Position numbers and translations under genes: made by a program
Assembly: GCA_946886065.1 (NCBI GenBank)
Contig: CAMPHU010000060.1
Span: 1 to 22,001 of the forward strand
DNA from: an uncultured Massilia sp.
GTDB taxonomy: Bacteria > Pseudomonadota > Gammaproteobacteria > Burkholderiales > Burkholderiaceae
Direction of reading: 5' to 3'
Length of the DNA: 22,001 bases
In this document: positions 8,334 through 16,848 of the stretch, in pieces
Numbering within the stretch: position 1 is the first letter of the stretch
How the letters are laid out: each line of letters starts with the position of its first letter
The notes under the pieces: model-generated
What the model was told of the DNA's origin: nothing
The model's input: the letters and a program-made list of their open reading frames with translations, nothing else
Databases searched by the model: none

Positions 8334-9757
8334 TTCCCACCCTGCAGCGGACGCTTGGCGGCGATCGTCATCTGGTTATTGTCCGGATACAGCCGGGCCG
8401 TCTCGATGCCCCGGATATTTTCCTCGGTCGCATTGGTCTGGTTGCGCAAGGTCCAGTTCGCGTTGCGGTAAGCCTTGAGCAGCACGATGCCCGGCCCGTC
8501 GCCGGCGGCTTGCCACCTGCCGCGAATTTCGGGCGAGCCCAGCGGTTTCCACAAGTAGCTGCCGTCGGCGTTGATGCGCAGGCCTTCGGTCGCCGCGTGG
8601 TAGGAATATTCGCTGACTTCATAGCGCCCCTCAATCCGGGTGTTGACCGCCATGACCTCGCCGGTCGACCAGTCGCCGACGAAGAAATTCGTCCAGAACG
8701 GCTCCCGCCCGATGCCCGCGACCAGGCCCCAGTCGGTCCACTCCGGATTGTCGGGGAACTTGTCCGATGCGATCCGGTACTTCTTTTCATACACGCCGGT
8801 CGACGCAGCCGGGCCCGGGCCCGGACCGACTTCGCTCACGGTGCCGGTGCGCCAGCCGGTCGGCAGGTAGAACTGGACCCGCTGTCCCGGTGTGTAGGTG
8901 CCGAAGGGCGCCCAGCGGGTCTTGCCCGCGGCCGCCGGCGCCGCGGCGGCTTGCGCCGGACGTGGCGCGGGCTGGGCGGCCGGAACCGCGGCGGCCGGCC
9001 TTCTCGCCGGCGCCGCGCCCTTGGCCGCGCCCCCCAGCAGGCGCGCGACGTCCATGGCCCCGGCGGCGCGCGCGTGGTCCAGCGCGCTCTTGCCGTTCTC
9101 GTCGCGCATGGAAGGGTCCGCGCCCTGGCTCAGCAGGAAGGCGACGATATCCGCATGCCCGGCAGCAGCGGCGCTCATCAGCGCAGTGCGTCCGTCCTCC
9201 CGTTGCCAATTGACGTCGGCGCCGCCCTGGACGATGCTTTTCACCTCATCGAGGTAACCGCCATCGGCGTCGCGGAACAAGGCATCGGCCTTGAATTTTC
9301 CGTTGTACCTGGCCCATGGGCCGCTCGGCGCCGCGCGGGGCGCCGCCACGGCCGGCGCCGGCTGGTCCGGCTGGACCGGCGCCTTCGCCCCCTGGCCCAG
9401 CAAGCGCACGACGTCCATCGCCCCCGCCGCGCGCGCCAGGTCCTGGGCGGTCTTGCCGTACTGGTCGCGCAGCGTGGCATCCGCACCCTGGCTGAGCATG
9501 TAGGCAACAATGTCCGCATGGCCGGCCGCGGCTGCGCTCATCAGGGGCGTACGGCCGTCTTCGCGCTGCCAGTTGAGGTCGCCGCCACCTTGCACGATGC
9601 TCTTGATTTCGTCGAGGTAGCCGCCATCCGCGTCACGGAACAAGGCGTCCGCCTTGAACTTCCCGTTGTACTTGGCCCAGGGACCGCCAGGAGCGGCCGA
9701 TGCCGGGACGGATGCCACGAGAAGGGAAAGCACGACGGCGGTCAATCTTGGGATCAT
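8321..9757 (-). CDS. Exported ankyrin protein with duplicated 121-residue module
   Basis: 478 residues. The N-terminus MIPRLTAVVLSLLVASVPASA is a Sec signal peptide with an AxA-type cleavage site near residue 21, so the protein is periplasmic or secreted. Residues 25-124 and 146-245 are near-identical modules. Each starts GPWA(K/R)YNGKFKADALFRDA, then has ankyrin helices (EDGRTPLMSAAAAGHADIV; GKTAQDLARAAGAMDVVRLL). A linker rich in Ala and Pro (about 246-278) leads to a C-terminal region. That region holds a small barrel-like segment (PFGTYTPGQRVQFYLPTGWR, 284-303) and a tail with many aromatic residues (331-470: WTDWGLVAGIG, FFVGDWSTGEV, DGSYLWKPLG) that I do not recognise. The substrate or partner is unknown. 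It is convergent with hexR. Confidence 0.85.
   Translation of the reverse strand: MIPRLTAVVLSLLVASVPASAAPGGPWAKYNGKFKADALFRDADGGYLDEIKSIVQGGGDLNWQREDGRTPLMSAAAAGHADIVAYMLSQGADATLRDQYGKTAQDLARAAGAMDVVRLLGQGAKAPVQPDQPAPAVAAPRAAPSGPWARYNGKFKADALFRDADGGYLDEVKSIVQGGADVNWQREDGRTALMSAAAAGHADIVAFLLSQGADPSMRDENGKSALDHARAAGAMDVARLLGGAAKGAAPARRPAAAVPAAQPAPRPAQAAAAPAAAGKTRWAPFGTYTPGQRVQFYLPTGWRTGTVSEVGPGPGPAASTGVYEKKYRIASDKFPDNPEWTDWGLVAGIGREPFWTNFFVGDWSTGEVMAVNTRIEGRYEVSEYSYHAATEGLRINADGSYLWKPLGSPEIRGRWQAAGDGPGIVLLKAYRNANWTLRNQTNATEENIRGIETARLYPDNNQMTIAAKRPLQGGKKAR
9023..9685 (-). repeat. Internal tandem duplication in ankyrin gene
   Basis: The stretch coding residues 25-124 (9685 down to 9386) is repeated at residues 146-245 (9322 down to 9023), a period of 363 nt. 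The two copies differ in only a few residues, for example K/R in WA(K/R)YNG and I/V in LDE(I/V)KS, and agree closely at DNA level. They are separated by a Pro/Ala linker of about 20 residues. Confidence 0.9.
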
Positions 9758-9934
9758 GGCGGCTCAGGGCGGAAGTATTAGGAAATGCAGAATATCAGTG
9801 CGTCATCACACATGTCCAGACGGCAATAACGATCGTCGTCAGCAGGCGACAGTGTCCCGGCGGCGCCTGCTTGCAGGGCCCGGCCTGGCCGCAGGTGTAA
9901 AATAGCGGGTTTTCGACAGTCTCCCGGTCATGCC

Positions 9935-10432
9935 ATGCACATCAATCCCGAACGCAGCACCCGCCCCGACTATGACCTGCTGGTGCGCCAGGTCACCAGC
10001 ATCCTCGAAGGCGAACGCGACCTGACCGCGAACGCTTCGCAGTTCTCGGCCCTCGTCTACGACACCGTCGCCGACCTGAACTGGGCGGGCTTCTACCTGA
10101 CCGTCCCTTCGAAGAAGGGCGAAGGCCAGGACCTGCTGGTCGGCCCCTTCCAGGGCAAGCCGGCCTGCGCCCGCATCCCGTTCGGCCGCGGCGTCTGCGG
10201 CACGACCGCCGTCGAGCGCAAGACCATCGTGGTGCCGGACGTGCACGCGTTTCCGGGGCATATCGCTTGCGATTCGGCCTCGGCGTCGGAGATCGTGATT
10301 CCGCTGATTAAGGACGACAAGCTGGTCGGGGTGTTCGATATCGACAGCCCGATCCCCGACCGCTTCTCGGAAGAAGACCGTATCGGCCTCGAAGCCATGA
10401 TCGTTGCCTTCCTCGACGGCACCGACTGCTGA
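9935..10432 (+). CDS. msrC: Free methionine-(R)-sulfoxide reductase (GAF domain)
   Basis: Reduces free L-methionine-(R)-sulfoxide using thioredoxin; a cytosolic antioxidant enzyme of the YebR/fRMsr family. It has 165 residues, a single GAF domain. The three cysteines used in catalysis and resolution are present as C78 (KPACARIP), C88 (GRGVCGTTA) and C112 (HIACDSASASEI). Their spacing (10 and 24 residues) equals that of E. coli C84/C94/C118 as I recall it. GVFDIDSP at 132-139 is also typical. The ATG at 9935 is the natural start. An ATG at 9930 is out of frame, and no strong Shine-Dalgarno is seen. It stands alone between the divergent ankyrin gene and a REP-like pair. Confidence 0.93.
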   Translation: MHINPERSTRPDYDLLVRQVTSILEGERDLTANASQFSALVYDTVADLNWAGFYLTVPSKKGEGQDLLVGPFQGKPACARIPFGRGVCGTTAVERKTIVVPDVHAFPGHIACDSASASEIVIPLIKDDKLVGVFDIDSPIPDRFSEEDRIGLEAMIVAFLDGTDC

Positions 10433-10455
10433 TTGCGCTGTCGGTTTGCTAGCAA

Positions 10456-10497
10456 ACTTGGGTTCCCGCCAAGGGGACGCCTAGTCCGGGAATGACG
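10456..10497 (-). repeat. REP-like palindrome, copy C (degenerate)
   Basis: Begins ACTTGGGTTCCCGCC and ends CCGGGAATGACG, like copies B and E, but the stem and loop are expanded and imperfect (AAGGGGACGCCTAGT in the middle). The upstream flank GCTAGCAAACTTGGGT resembles GCATGCAAACTTGGGT at copy E. Downstream of msrC, it may act in transcript ending or 3' protection. Confidence 0.65.
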
Positions 10498-10573
10498 GTT
10501 TTAAGGTAACGGGCTGACGGTCAGCGTGATTAAAGCCGCAGCATGTTGCACGTCATACGCGCCACTGGCGCCT

Positions 10574-10607
10574 ATGACTCCCCGCGCAGGCGGGGACCCA
10601 GGTTCCC
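10574..10607 (+). repeat. REP-like palindrome, copy D
   Basis: ATGACTCCCCGCGCAGGCGG followed by GGACCCAGGTTCCC, in reverse orientation to copy C about 76 nt away. Preceded by CCACTGGCG, as copy F also is (CCACTGGCGGCAATGACT), so the conserved unit extends beyond the hairpin on this side. Confidence 0.8.
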
Positions 10608-10666
10608 AAACCCAAGCCCGCGCCACTAGAATACAAGTCACACCACCAAACACCGAGACCCACACC

Positions 10667-11596
10667 ATGAACCAACTCGAACAGCTCAAGCAATACACCA
10701 CCGTGGTCGCCGACACCGGCGACTTCCAGTCGATCAAGGCCTACGCCCCGCAGGACGCGACCACCAACCCTTCCTTGATCCTGAAGGCCGTGCAAAAGCC
10801 GGAATACCGCCCGCTGCTGGAAAAAGCCATCGCCGACGCGCCCCACGCGGAGATCGATGAAATCGTCGACAACCTCCTGATCGGCTTCGGTGTCGAGATC
10901 CTGAAGTACGTCCCTGGCCGCGTCTCGACCGAGATCGACGCCGCCCTGTCCTTCGACACCGAAGCGACCGTGGCCAAGGGCCGCGAACTGATCGCCCTGT
11001 ACGAAAAGGCCGGCGTGTCGCGCGAGCGCGTGCTGATCAAGATCGCGTCGACCTGGGAAGGCATCCGCGCCGCCGAGATCCTGGAGAAGGAAGGCATCCA
11101 CTGCAACCTGACCCTGCTGTTCTCCCTGTGCCAGGCCGTGGCCTGCGCCGAAGCCGGCGTCCAGCTGATCTCGCCGTTCGTGGGCCGCATCTACGACTGG
11201 TACAAGAAGTCGACCGGCAATGAGTACACCGGCGCCGACGATCCGGGCGTGCAGTCGGTCAAGCGCATCTACCAGTACTACCGCAAGTTCGGCTACAAGA
11301 CCGAAGTCATGGGCGCGAGCTTCCGCAACACCTCGCAGATCCTGGAACTCGCGGGCTGCGACCTGCTGACCATCTCGCCGGACCTGCTGCAGAAGCTGGC
11401 CGATTCCGACGCGCCGGTCGAGCGCAAGCTGACCCATGACGCGAACGCCGACATCGCCAGGATCGACATCGACGAAAAGACCTTCCGCTTCATGCTCAAC
11501 GAAGACGCGATGGGCACCGAGAAGCTGGCCGAAGGCATCCGCGCCTTCGTCGCGGACTCGATCAAGCTGAAGAAGATGATCGCCGAGATGCGCTGA
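10667..11596 (+). CDS. tal: Transaldolase (TalB type)
   Basis: Transfers a dihydroxyacetone unit between sedoheptulose-7-P and glyceraldehyde-3-P in the non-oxidative pentose phosphate pathway; cytosolic. From the ATG at 10667 it has 309 residues, close to E. coli TalB (317), and starts [20 protein letters not shown] like other class I transaldolases. Active-site residues are D16 (VVADTGD), N34 (ATTNPS), E89 (GRVSTEID), the Schiff-base K125 ([17 protein letters not shown]) and the CNLTLLFS strand at 146-153. The open frame extends upstream to 10526, but that part runs through REP-like copy D and has no protein similarity, so I reject it. A stand-alone gene with a hairpin 23 nt after the stop. 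No HexR-like site is seen upstream. Confidence 0.97.
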   Translation: MNQLEQLKQYTTVVADTGDFQSIKAYAPQDATTNPSLILKAVQKPEYRPLLEKAIADAPHAEIDEIVDNLLIGFGVEILKYVPGRVSTEIDAALSFDTEATVAKGRELIALYEKAGVSRERVLIKIASTWEGIRAAEILEKEGIHCNLTLLFSLCQAVACAEAGVQLISPFVGRIYDWYKKSTGNEYTGADDPGVQSVKRIYQYYRKFGYKTEVMGASFRNTSQILELAGCDLLTISPDLLQKLADSDAPVERKLTHDANADIARIDIDEKTFRFMLNEDAMGTEKLAEGIRAFVADSIKLKKMIAEMR

Positions 11597-11618
11597 TTGC
11601 CAGGCGCTCAAGCAAACG

Positions 11619-11644
11619 ACAACGCCGCCCTCGGGCGGCGTTGT
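11619..11644. terminator. Hairpin between convergent tal and acrR
   Basis: Perfect 12-bp inverted repeat ACAACGCCGCCC / GGGCGGCGTTGT around TC (in practice a 4-nt loop). It lies between the 3' ends of tal and the TetR gene, so it could serve both directions. T-runs are weak on both sides (TTGTTCATT forward, CGTTTGCTTG reverse). Confidence 0.7.
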
Positions 11645-11663
11645 TCATTCAGGCGCGGGGGGT

Positions 11664-12281
11664 TCAGCAGGCCCGCAGGCCGGCCAGGTAGGTGTCCACC
11701 ACATGCCCGCCCAGCGCCAGCAGGTCGAAGCTGGTGGGTTCGAAGATCCAGTTGCGGATCAGGCCATCGATCATGATCCAGCCGCCCATCGCCGCCTCGT
11801 GGGTGCCGACCTCCGGCCGCAGCATGCCCTTTTCCTTGGCCTGCTTCAGGTGGCCTTCCATCTTGGTTTTCCACATGCCGATCGATTCGCGGCGGCGCGC
11901 GCGCACCGAGTCGACTTCGTCCACGAACTCGGTCTTCAGGGTCGCGATCTCGAACACGCGGCGCGCCTTTTCGTCCTCGGCCACGATGCGCAGCACCGTC
12001 ATCATCTCGTCGCGCAGGCATTGCAGCGGATCGGTGATCTCGCGCTGCTCCAGCACCTGCATCGCCTCTTCGATCGGGAACTTGCCGCGATCCATCATTG
12101 CATTGAAGAGCGCTCCCTTGTCCAGGAAATGCCAGTAGATCGCACCGCGCGTCACGCCCGCAGCGCTTGCTATATGCTGCAACGTTGTCCTGGAAACGCC
12201 TTGTTTCGCGAACAATATTTCCGCTGCGTCTAAAATACTGTCGCGGGTCGCGGCCGCTTCTTCCTTGGTACGACGGGCCAT
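11664..12281 (-). CDS. acrR: TetR-family efflux repressor (AcrR/TtgR type)
   Basis: TetR-family repressor of 205 residues. It has an N-terminal HTH (ILDAAEILFAKQGVSRTTLQ, then HIASAAGVTRGAIYWHF) ending near residue 55. The ligand-binding C-terminal half is of AcrR type (for example RRRESIGMWKTKMEGHLKQA, then GGWIMIDGLIRNWIFEP). It is divergent from the RND operon with a 164-bp gap that holds a close match to the E. coli AcrR operator, so it most likely represses acrA-acrB-oprM and itself until a hydrophobic drug or aromatic ligand binds. The start is the ATG at 12281; the preceding GGCGTTAAAAA has no Shine-Dalgarno. Names such as TtgR, MexR-like or SmeT would fit the same architecture. Confidence 0.9.
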   Translation of the reverse strand: MARRTKEEAAATRDSILDAAEILFAKQGVSRTTLQHIASAAGVTRGAIYWHFLDKGALFNAMMDRGKFPIEEAMQVLEQREITDPLQCLRDEMMTVLRIVAEDEKARRVFEIATLKTEFVDEVDSVRARRRESIGMWKTKMEGHLKQAKEKGMLRPEVGTHEAAMGGWIMIDGLIRNWIFEPTSFDLLALGGHVVDTYLAGLRAC

Positions 12282-12445
12282 TTTTTAACGCCTATTCCAA
12301 AAATCAGAGAGCCAAAACAATTTACATACAATCGTGATAGTATATAAAACTGACTGCAAAATCCAGCGATGATATCGCTCTCACGAGAGAAGTTGTTGTT
12401 CCGTGAGTGCGTCATCCTGTTTCATTAACTAGAAGGAAGCATGTA
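12282..12445. promoter_or_regulatory. acrR / acrA divergent control region
   Basis: AT-rich segment around 12295-12350 in a GC-rich neighbourhood. TTTACA (12321-12326) and TATAAA (12343-12348), 16 nt apart, are a plausible acrA promoter overlapping the operator at 12323-12346. A long leader of roughly 90 nt would precede acrA, containing the small hairpin CTCTC-ACG-AGAG near 12379-12391. The ribosome-binding site for acrA is AGAAGGAAGC at 12431-12440. Confidence 0.55.
12323..12346. promoter_or_regulatory. Putative AcrR operator
   Basis: A 24-bp stretch beginning TACATACA and ending GTATATA. Aligned without gaps to the E. coli acrAB operator as I remember it (TACATACA...TGTATGTA), 19 of 24 bases agree, including the central GTGA. 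It overlaps the candidate acrA promoter. Confidence 0.7.
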
Positions 12446-13663
12446 ATGCGCTCTGCCAACTCCTCTTCCCTGTCCATGACCCGGGTTGCTACCGCTACCC
12501 TGGCGGCCCTCGTGCTGCTGTCCGCCTGTGGCAAGAAAGACGCCGCTACCCCCGGCGCCGGCGGTCCGGGAGGCCAGATGCCGGCGCCGGAAGTCGGCGT
12601 CATCACCACCAAATTCGAACCGGTCGCCCTGCAGACCGAACTGCCGGCGCGCGCCGAACCGGTCCGCACCGCCCAGGTGCGCGCCCGCGTCAACGGCGTC
12701 GTCCTGAAGCGCCTGTTCACCGAGGGAAGCGAAGTCAAGCAAGGCCAGTCGCTGTTCCAGATCGATCCGGCCCCGTACCAGGCCCAGCTTAACAGCAGCC
12801 AGGCCGCGCTGGCGCGCGCCCAGGCGACCCTGAACCAGGCCAGCGCCCAGGCCAAGCGCTACGCGCCGCTGGCCGAAGCCAAGGCGATCAGCGAACAGGA
12901 ATACACCAACGCCGTCGCCGCCCAGAAGACCGCCGAAGCCGAAGTGGCGGCCGCCAGGGCCCAGCTGCGCGTCTCGCAGATCAATCTCGGCTACTCGAAT
13001 GTCAACGCCCCGATCTCGGGCCGCATCGGCCGCGCCCTGGTGACCGAAGGCGCGCTGGTGTCCGCCGCCGAAGCCACCGAAATGGCGCTGATCCAGCAGA
13101 CCAACCCGATGTACCTGAACATCACCCAGTCGGCCAGCGAGCTGCAGCGCCTGCGCAAGCAGGCCGGCGGCTCGAAGCTGGCTTCCAGCCTGCCGGTCAC
13201 CGTGATGCTGGACGACGGCACCGAAATGCCGGTACGCGGCAAGCTGCTGTTCTCGGACGTGACCGTGGACCCGAGCACCGGCCAGGTGACCCTGCGCGCC
13301 ACCGTGCCGAACGCGGACAACGCCCTGCTGCCGGGCCAGTACGTGCGCGTGCGCCTGTCCCAGGCCGAACTGCCGAGCGGCATCCTGGTGCCCCAGCAGG
13401 CCGTGACCCGCGGCGGCGCCCAGGGCGATACCCTGACCGTGATCGGCGCCGACAACAAGCCGGCTCCGCGCACCGTCAAGATCGCCTCGCAGAACGGCCA
13501 GAACTGGGTCGTCACCGAAGGCCTGAAGGAAGGCGAGCGCGTGATGGTCGACGGCTTCCAGAAGCTCCAGATGCTGCCGCCGGGCACCCCGGTCAAGACG
13601 GTTCCATGGACCCCGAAGGCCACCCAGGCCGCCGCGGCCCCGGCGCCCGCAGCAGCGAAGTAA
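12446..13663 (+). CDS. acrA: RND efflux periplasmic adaptor lipoprotein (AcrA/MexA type)
   Basis: Membrane-fusion subunit that joins the inner-membrane pump to the outer-membrane channel. 405 residues from the ATG at 12446, chosen because AAGGA at 12433-12437 is 8 nt upstream. The open frame reaches back to a GTG at 12407, but that extension has no signal-peptide character. The lipoprotein signal is visible as ATLAALVLLSACGKK, with the lipidated Cys at residue 28. Next come a beta-barrel/lipoyl half (PAPEVGVITTKFEPVALQTE; RARVNGVVLKRLFTEGSEVK), an alpha-hairpin (SQAALARAQATLNQASAQAK) and the second lipoyl half (NVNAPISGRIGRALVTEGAL). The membrane-proximal region near the C-terminus is rich in Ala and Pro. 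A start-stop ATGTAA at 12441 precedes the real start. First gene of the efflux operon, 29 nt before acrB. Confidence 0.95.
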   Translation: MRSANSSSLSMTRVATATLAALVLLSACGKKDAATPGAGGPGGQMPAPEVGVITTKFEPVALQTELPARAEPVRTAQVRARVNGVVLKRLFTEGSEVKQGQSLFQIDPAPYQAQLNSSQAALARAQATLNQASAQAKRYAPLAEAKAISEQEYTNAVAAQKTAEAEVAAARAQLRVSQINLGYSNVNAPISGRIGRALVTEGALVSAAEATEMALIQQTNPMYLNITQSASELQRLRKQAGGSKLASSLPVTVMLDDGTEMPVRGKLLFSDVTVDPSTGQVTLRATVPNADNALLPGQYVRVRLSQAELPSGILVPQQAVTRGGAQGDTLTVIGADNKPAPRTVKIASQNGQNWVVTEGLKEGERVMVDGFQKLQMLPPGTPVKTVPWTPKATQAAAAPAPAAAK

Positions 13664-13692
13664 GCGCAGCAGGATAAGAACAGGAAACTCCA

Positions 13693-16600
13693 ATGGCACG
13701 CTTTTTTATTGACCGCCCTATTTTCGCCTGGGTGATCGCGCTGTTCATCATGGTGATCGGCGGTGTTTCGATCACCCAGCTGCCGATCGCGCAGTATCCG
13801 AACGTGGCGCCGCCATCGATCGTGATCAACGCCGCCTACCCGGGCGCCTCGGCACAGACCCTGGAAGACTCGGTCATCTCCGTCATCGAACGCGAGATGA
13901 ACGGCTCGCCGGGCCTGATCTACATGGAATCGAGCAGCTCCGCCAACGGCAGCGGCTCGATCACCCTCACGTTTGAAACCGGCACCAACCCCGACCTGGC
14001 CCAGGTGGACGTGCAGAACCGCCTGTCGCGCGCGGCCCCGCGCCTGCCGCAGGCGGTGAACCAGCAGGGCGTGCGCGTCGACAAGGTGCGCGCGAACTTC
14101 CTGCTGTTCACCATCCTGTCGTCGGACGATCCGAAGTGGGACCCGATCGCGCTGGGCGACTACGCCTCGCGCACCGTGCTGCCTGAACTGCAGCGCATCA
14201 AGGGCGTCGGTACCGCCCAGCTGTTCGGCACCGAACGGGCGATGCGCGTCTGGATCGACCCGGCCAAGCTGGTGGGCTTCCGCCTGTCGCCGGCCGACGT
14301 CAACAACGCGATCCGCAGCCAGAACGCCCAGGTGGCCTCGGGCACCATCGGCGAACTGCCGCTGGCCGCCGGCCAGGAAATCAACGCGACCGTGGTCGTG
14401 ACCGGCCAGCTCTCCACCGTCGAACAGTTCGGCAACATCGTGCTGCGCGCCAACCCGGACGGCTCCACCGTGCGCCTGAAGGACGTGGCGCGCATCGAGA
14501 TCGGCGGCCAGGGCTACGCCACGTCGGCGCGCCTGAACGGCAAGCCGTCGACCGGTATCGGTATCCAGCTGGCGCCGTCCGGCAACGCGCTGGAAACCGC
14601 GAAGCTGATCAAGACCCGCATGGAGGAACTGTCGAAGTTCTTCCCGGCCGGGATGAAGTACGCGATCCCGTTCGACAGCTCCAAGTTCATCGACATCTCG
14701 ATCGAGCAGGTGGTGCATACCCTGATCGAAGCGATCGTGCTGGTGTTCCTGGTGATGTACCTGTTCCTGCAGAACATCCGCTACACCCTGATCCCCACCA
14801 TCGTGGTGCCGGTCGCCCTGCTCGGCTCCCTGGCCACCCTGCTGGCGCTGGGCTTCTCGATCAACGTGCTGACCATGTTCGGCATGGTGCTGGTGATCGG
14901 TATCGTGGTCGACGACGCCATCGTGGTGGTGGAGAACGTCGAGCGCATCATGAGCGAGGAAGGCCTGCCGCCGCTGCAGGCAACCCGCAAGGCGATGGGC
15001 CAGATCTCGGGCGCGATCATCGGCGTGACCGTGGTGCTGATGTCGGTGTTCGTGCCGCTGGCCTTCTTCGGCGGCGCGGTCGGCAACATCTACCGCCAGT
15101 TCGCGGCCGTCATGGTGTCCTCGATCGCCTTCTCGGCCTTCCTGGCGCTGACCCTGACTCCGGCGCTGTGCGCCCACCTGCTCAAGCCGGTCGAAGCGGG
15201 CCACCACCACGAGAAGAAAGGCTTCTTCGGCTGGTTCAACCGCAAGTTCACGGCCACCGCCAAGAACTACGAGAGCTGGGTCGCGCGCCTGCTGCGCGGC
15301 ACCGGCCGTGCGATGCTGGTGTTCGTGGTCGTGACCGGCGTGGTCGCCCTGCTGTTCACGCGCCTGCCGAACTCCTTCCTGCCCAACGAAGACCAGGGCT
15401 ACGTGATCGCCAACATCCAGCTGCCTCCGGGCGCCACCCAGGAACGCACCAGCGAAGTGATGCGCCAGGTCGAAGGCTTCGTCATGAAGCAGCCGGAAGT
15501 GGCCAACATGGTCAGCGTGCTGGGCTTCTCGTTCTCCGGCTCCGGCCAGAACATGGCGCTGGCCTTCATTCCGCTCAAGGACTGGAGCGATCGCAAGGGC
15601 GACGGCTCGAGCGCGCAGGCGCTGGCCGGCCGCATCATGGGCGGCCTGTCCGGCGTGCGCGATGCCTTCATCTTCGCGCTGTCGCCGCCGCCGATCCCCG
15701 AACTGGGCCGCGGCACCGGCTTCACCTTCCGCCTGCAGGACCGCGGCGGCAACGGCCACGACGCCCTGCTGGCGGCGCGCAACCAGCTGCTGGGCATGGC
15801 GGCGCAGAGCCAGATCCTGGCCGGCGTGCGTCCGGAAGGCCTGGAAGACGCGCCGCAGGTGATGCTCGACATCGACCGCGACAAGGCGCAGGCGCTGGGC
15901 GTGACCTTCGACGCGATCAACACCGCGATCTCGACCTCGCTCGGTTCGGCCTATGTCAACGACTTCCCGAACGCCGGCCGCCTGCAGCGTGTCGTGGTGC
16001 AGGCCGAGGCCAGCGCCCGCATGCAGCCGGACGACCTGCTGCGCCTGAACGCGTTGAACGTCCAGGGCCAGCCGGTGCCGCTGTCGTCCTTCGCCACCAC
16101 CCGCTGGATCACCGGCCCGATGCAGACCATCCGCTACAACGGCTATCCGGCCATGAGCATCGCGGGCGATTCCAAGCCGGGCTACTCGACCGGCGACGCG
16201 ATGGCCGAGATGGAGCGCCTCGCATCCCAGCTGCCGTCGGGCTTCGCCTTCGAGTGGACCGGCCAGTCGCGTGAAGAGAAGCTCTCCGGTTCGACCATGG
16301 GCATCCTGATGGCCTTCTCGATGCTGGCGATCTTCCTGGCGCTGGCGGCGCTGTACGAGAGCTGGTCGATTCCGGTGTCGGTGCTGCTGGTGGTGCCGCT
16401 CGGCGTGCTGGGCGCGATCCTGGCAGCGATGCTGCGCGGCTATCCGAACGACGTGTATTTCAAGATCGGCCTGGTGACGATCATCGGCCTGGCGGCGAAG
16501 AACGCGGTGCTGATCATCGAATTCGCCAAGGACCTGCAGGCGCAAGGCAAGTCGCCAATGGAAGCGGCAATCCAGGCGGCGCACCTGCGCTTCCGCCCGA

Positions 16601-16848
16601 TCATCATGACCTCGCTGGCCTTCATCCTGGGCGTGCTGCCGCTGGTGATCGCCGGTGGCGCGGGTTCCGCATCGCAGCGCGCGATCGGTACCGGTGTGAT
16701 GGGCGGCATGATCACCGCGACGACCCTGGGCGTGCTCTTCGTTCCGGTGTTCTTCGTCGTGATCCGCAAGTTCTTCAAGGGCAGCGAGCGCCAGCGCAAG
16801 AAGTACGCGCATGAAGAAGAAACCGTCGTCGTGGACAAGAAAATATGA
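13693..16848 (+). CDS. acrB: RND multidrug efflux pump, inner-membrane subunit (AcrB/MexB type)
   Basis: Proton-driven trimeric transporter of the HAE1 family, in the inner membrane; exports hydrophobic drugs, dyes and detergents through the channel encoded next. 1051 residues, the normal length for AcrB. It starts MARFFIDRPIFAWVIALFIM, the classic first transmembrane helix. TM4 carries the proton-relay pair D407-D408 in VLVIGIVVDDAIVVVENVER. The later GLVTIIGLAAKNAVLIIEFA supplies the conserved Lys of TM10 near residue 935-940. Two large periplasmic loops lie between TM1-2 and TM7-8. The ribosome-binding site is CAGGAAAC before the ATG at 13693. The stop overlaps the oprM start as ATGA. The substrate range cannot be read from sequence alone. 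Confidence 0.97.
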   Translation: MARFFIDRPIFAWVIALFIMVIGGVSITQLPIAQYPNVAPPSIVINAAYPGASAQTLEDSVISVIEREMNGSPGLIYMESSSSANGSGSITLTFETGTNPDLAQVDVQNRLSRAAPRLPQAVNQQGVRVDKVRANFLLFTILSSDDPKWDPIALGDYASRTVLPELQRIKGVGTAQLFGTERAMRVWIDPAKLVGFRLSPADVNNAIRSQNAQVASGTIGELPLAAGQEINATVVVTGQLSTVEQFGNIVLRANPDGSTVRLKDVARIEIGGQGYATSARLNGKPSTGIGIQLAPSGNALETAKLIKTRMEELSKFFPAGMKYAIPFDSSKFIDISIEQVVHTLIEAIVLVFLVMYLFLQNIRYTLIPTIVVPVALLGSLATLLALGFSINVLTMFGMVLVIGIVVDDAIVVVENVERIMSEEGLPPLQATRKAMGQISGAIIGVTVVLMSVFVPLAFFGGAVGNIYRQFAAVMVSSIAFSAFLALTLTPALCAHLLKPVEAGHHHEKKGFFGWFNRKFTATAKNYESWVARLLRGTGRAMLVFVVVTGVVALLFTRLPNSFLPNEDQGYVIANIQLPPGATQERTSEVMRQVEGFVMKQPEVANMVSVLGFSFSGSGQNMALAFIPLKDWSDRKGDGSSAQALAGRIMGGLSGVRDAFIFALSPPPIPELGRGTGFTFRLQDRGGNGHDALLAARNQLLGMAAQSQILAGVRPEGLEDAPQVMLDIDRDKAQALGVTFDAINTAISTSLGSAYVNDFPNAGRLQRVVVQAEASARMQPDDLLRLNALNVQGQPVPLSSFATTRWITGPMQTIRYNGYPAMSIAGDSKPGYSTGDAMAEMERLASQLPSGFAFEWTGQSREEKLSGSTMGILMAFSMLAIFLALAALYESWSIPVSVLLVVPLGVLGAILAAMLRGYPNDVYFKIGLVTIIGLAAKNAVLIIEFAKDLQAQGKSPMEAAIQAAHLRFRPIIMTSLAFILGVLPLVIAGGAGSASQRAIGTGVMGGMITATTLGVLFVPVFFVVIRKFFKGSERQRKKYAHEEETVVVDKKI

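Noticed and set aside
10526..10666. 47-residue N-terminal extension of transaldolase
   Set aside because: It translates REP-like copy D, and homologues begin at [19 protein letters not shown].
10433..10666. HexR site or riboswitch upstream of tal
   Set aside because: No TGTAGT/TTTACA-like palindrome and no recognisable aptamer; the region is explained by the two repeat copies.
12407..12445. GTG start for AcrA
   Set aside because: Adds 13 residues ahead of a normal lipoprotein signal, while a good ribosome-binding site precedes the ATG at 12446.
12991..16812. 1273-residue open frame opposite acrA-acrB on the minus strand
   Set aside because: Low-complexity His/Arg/Gln/Asp-rich translation typical of the antisense frame of GC-rich coding DNA; acrB and acrA are unmistakable on the other strand.
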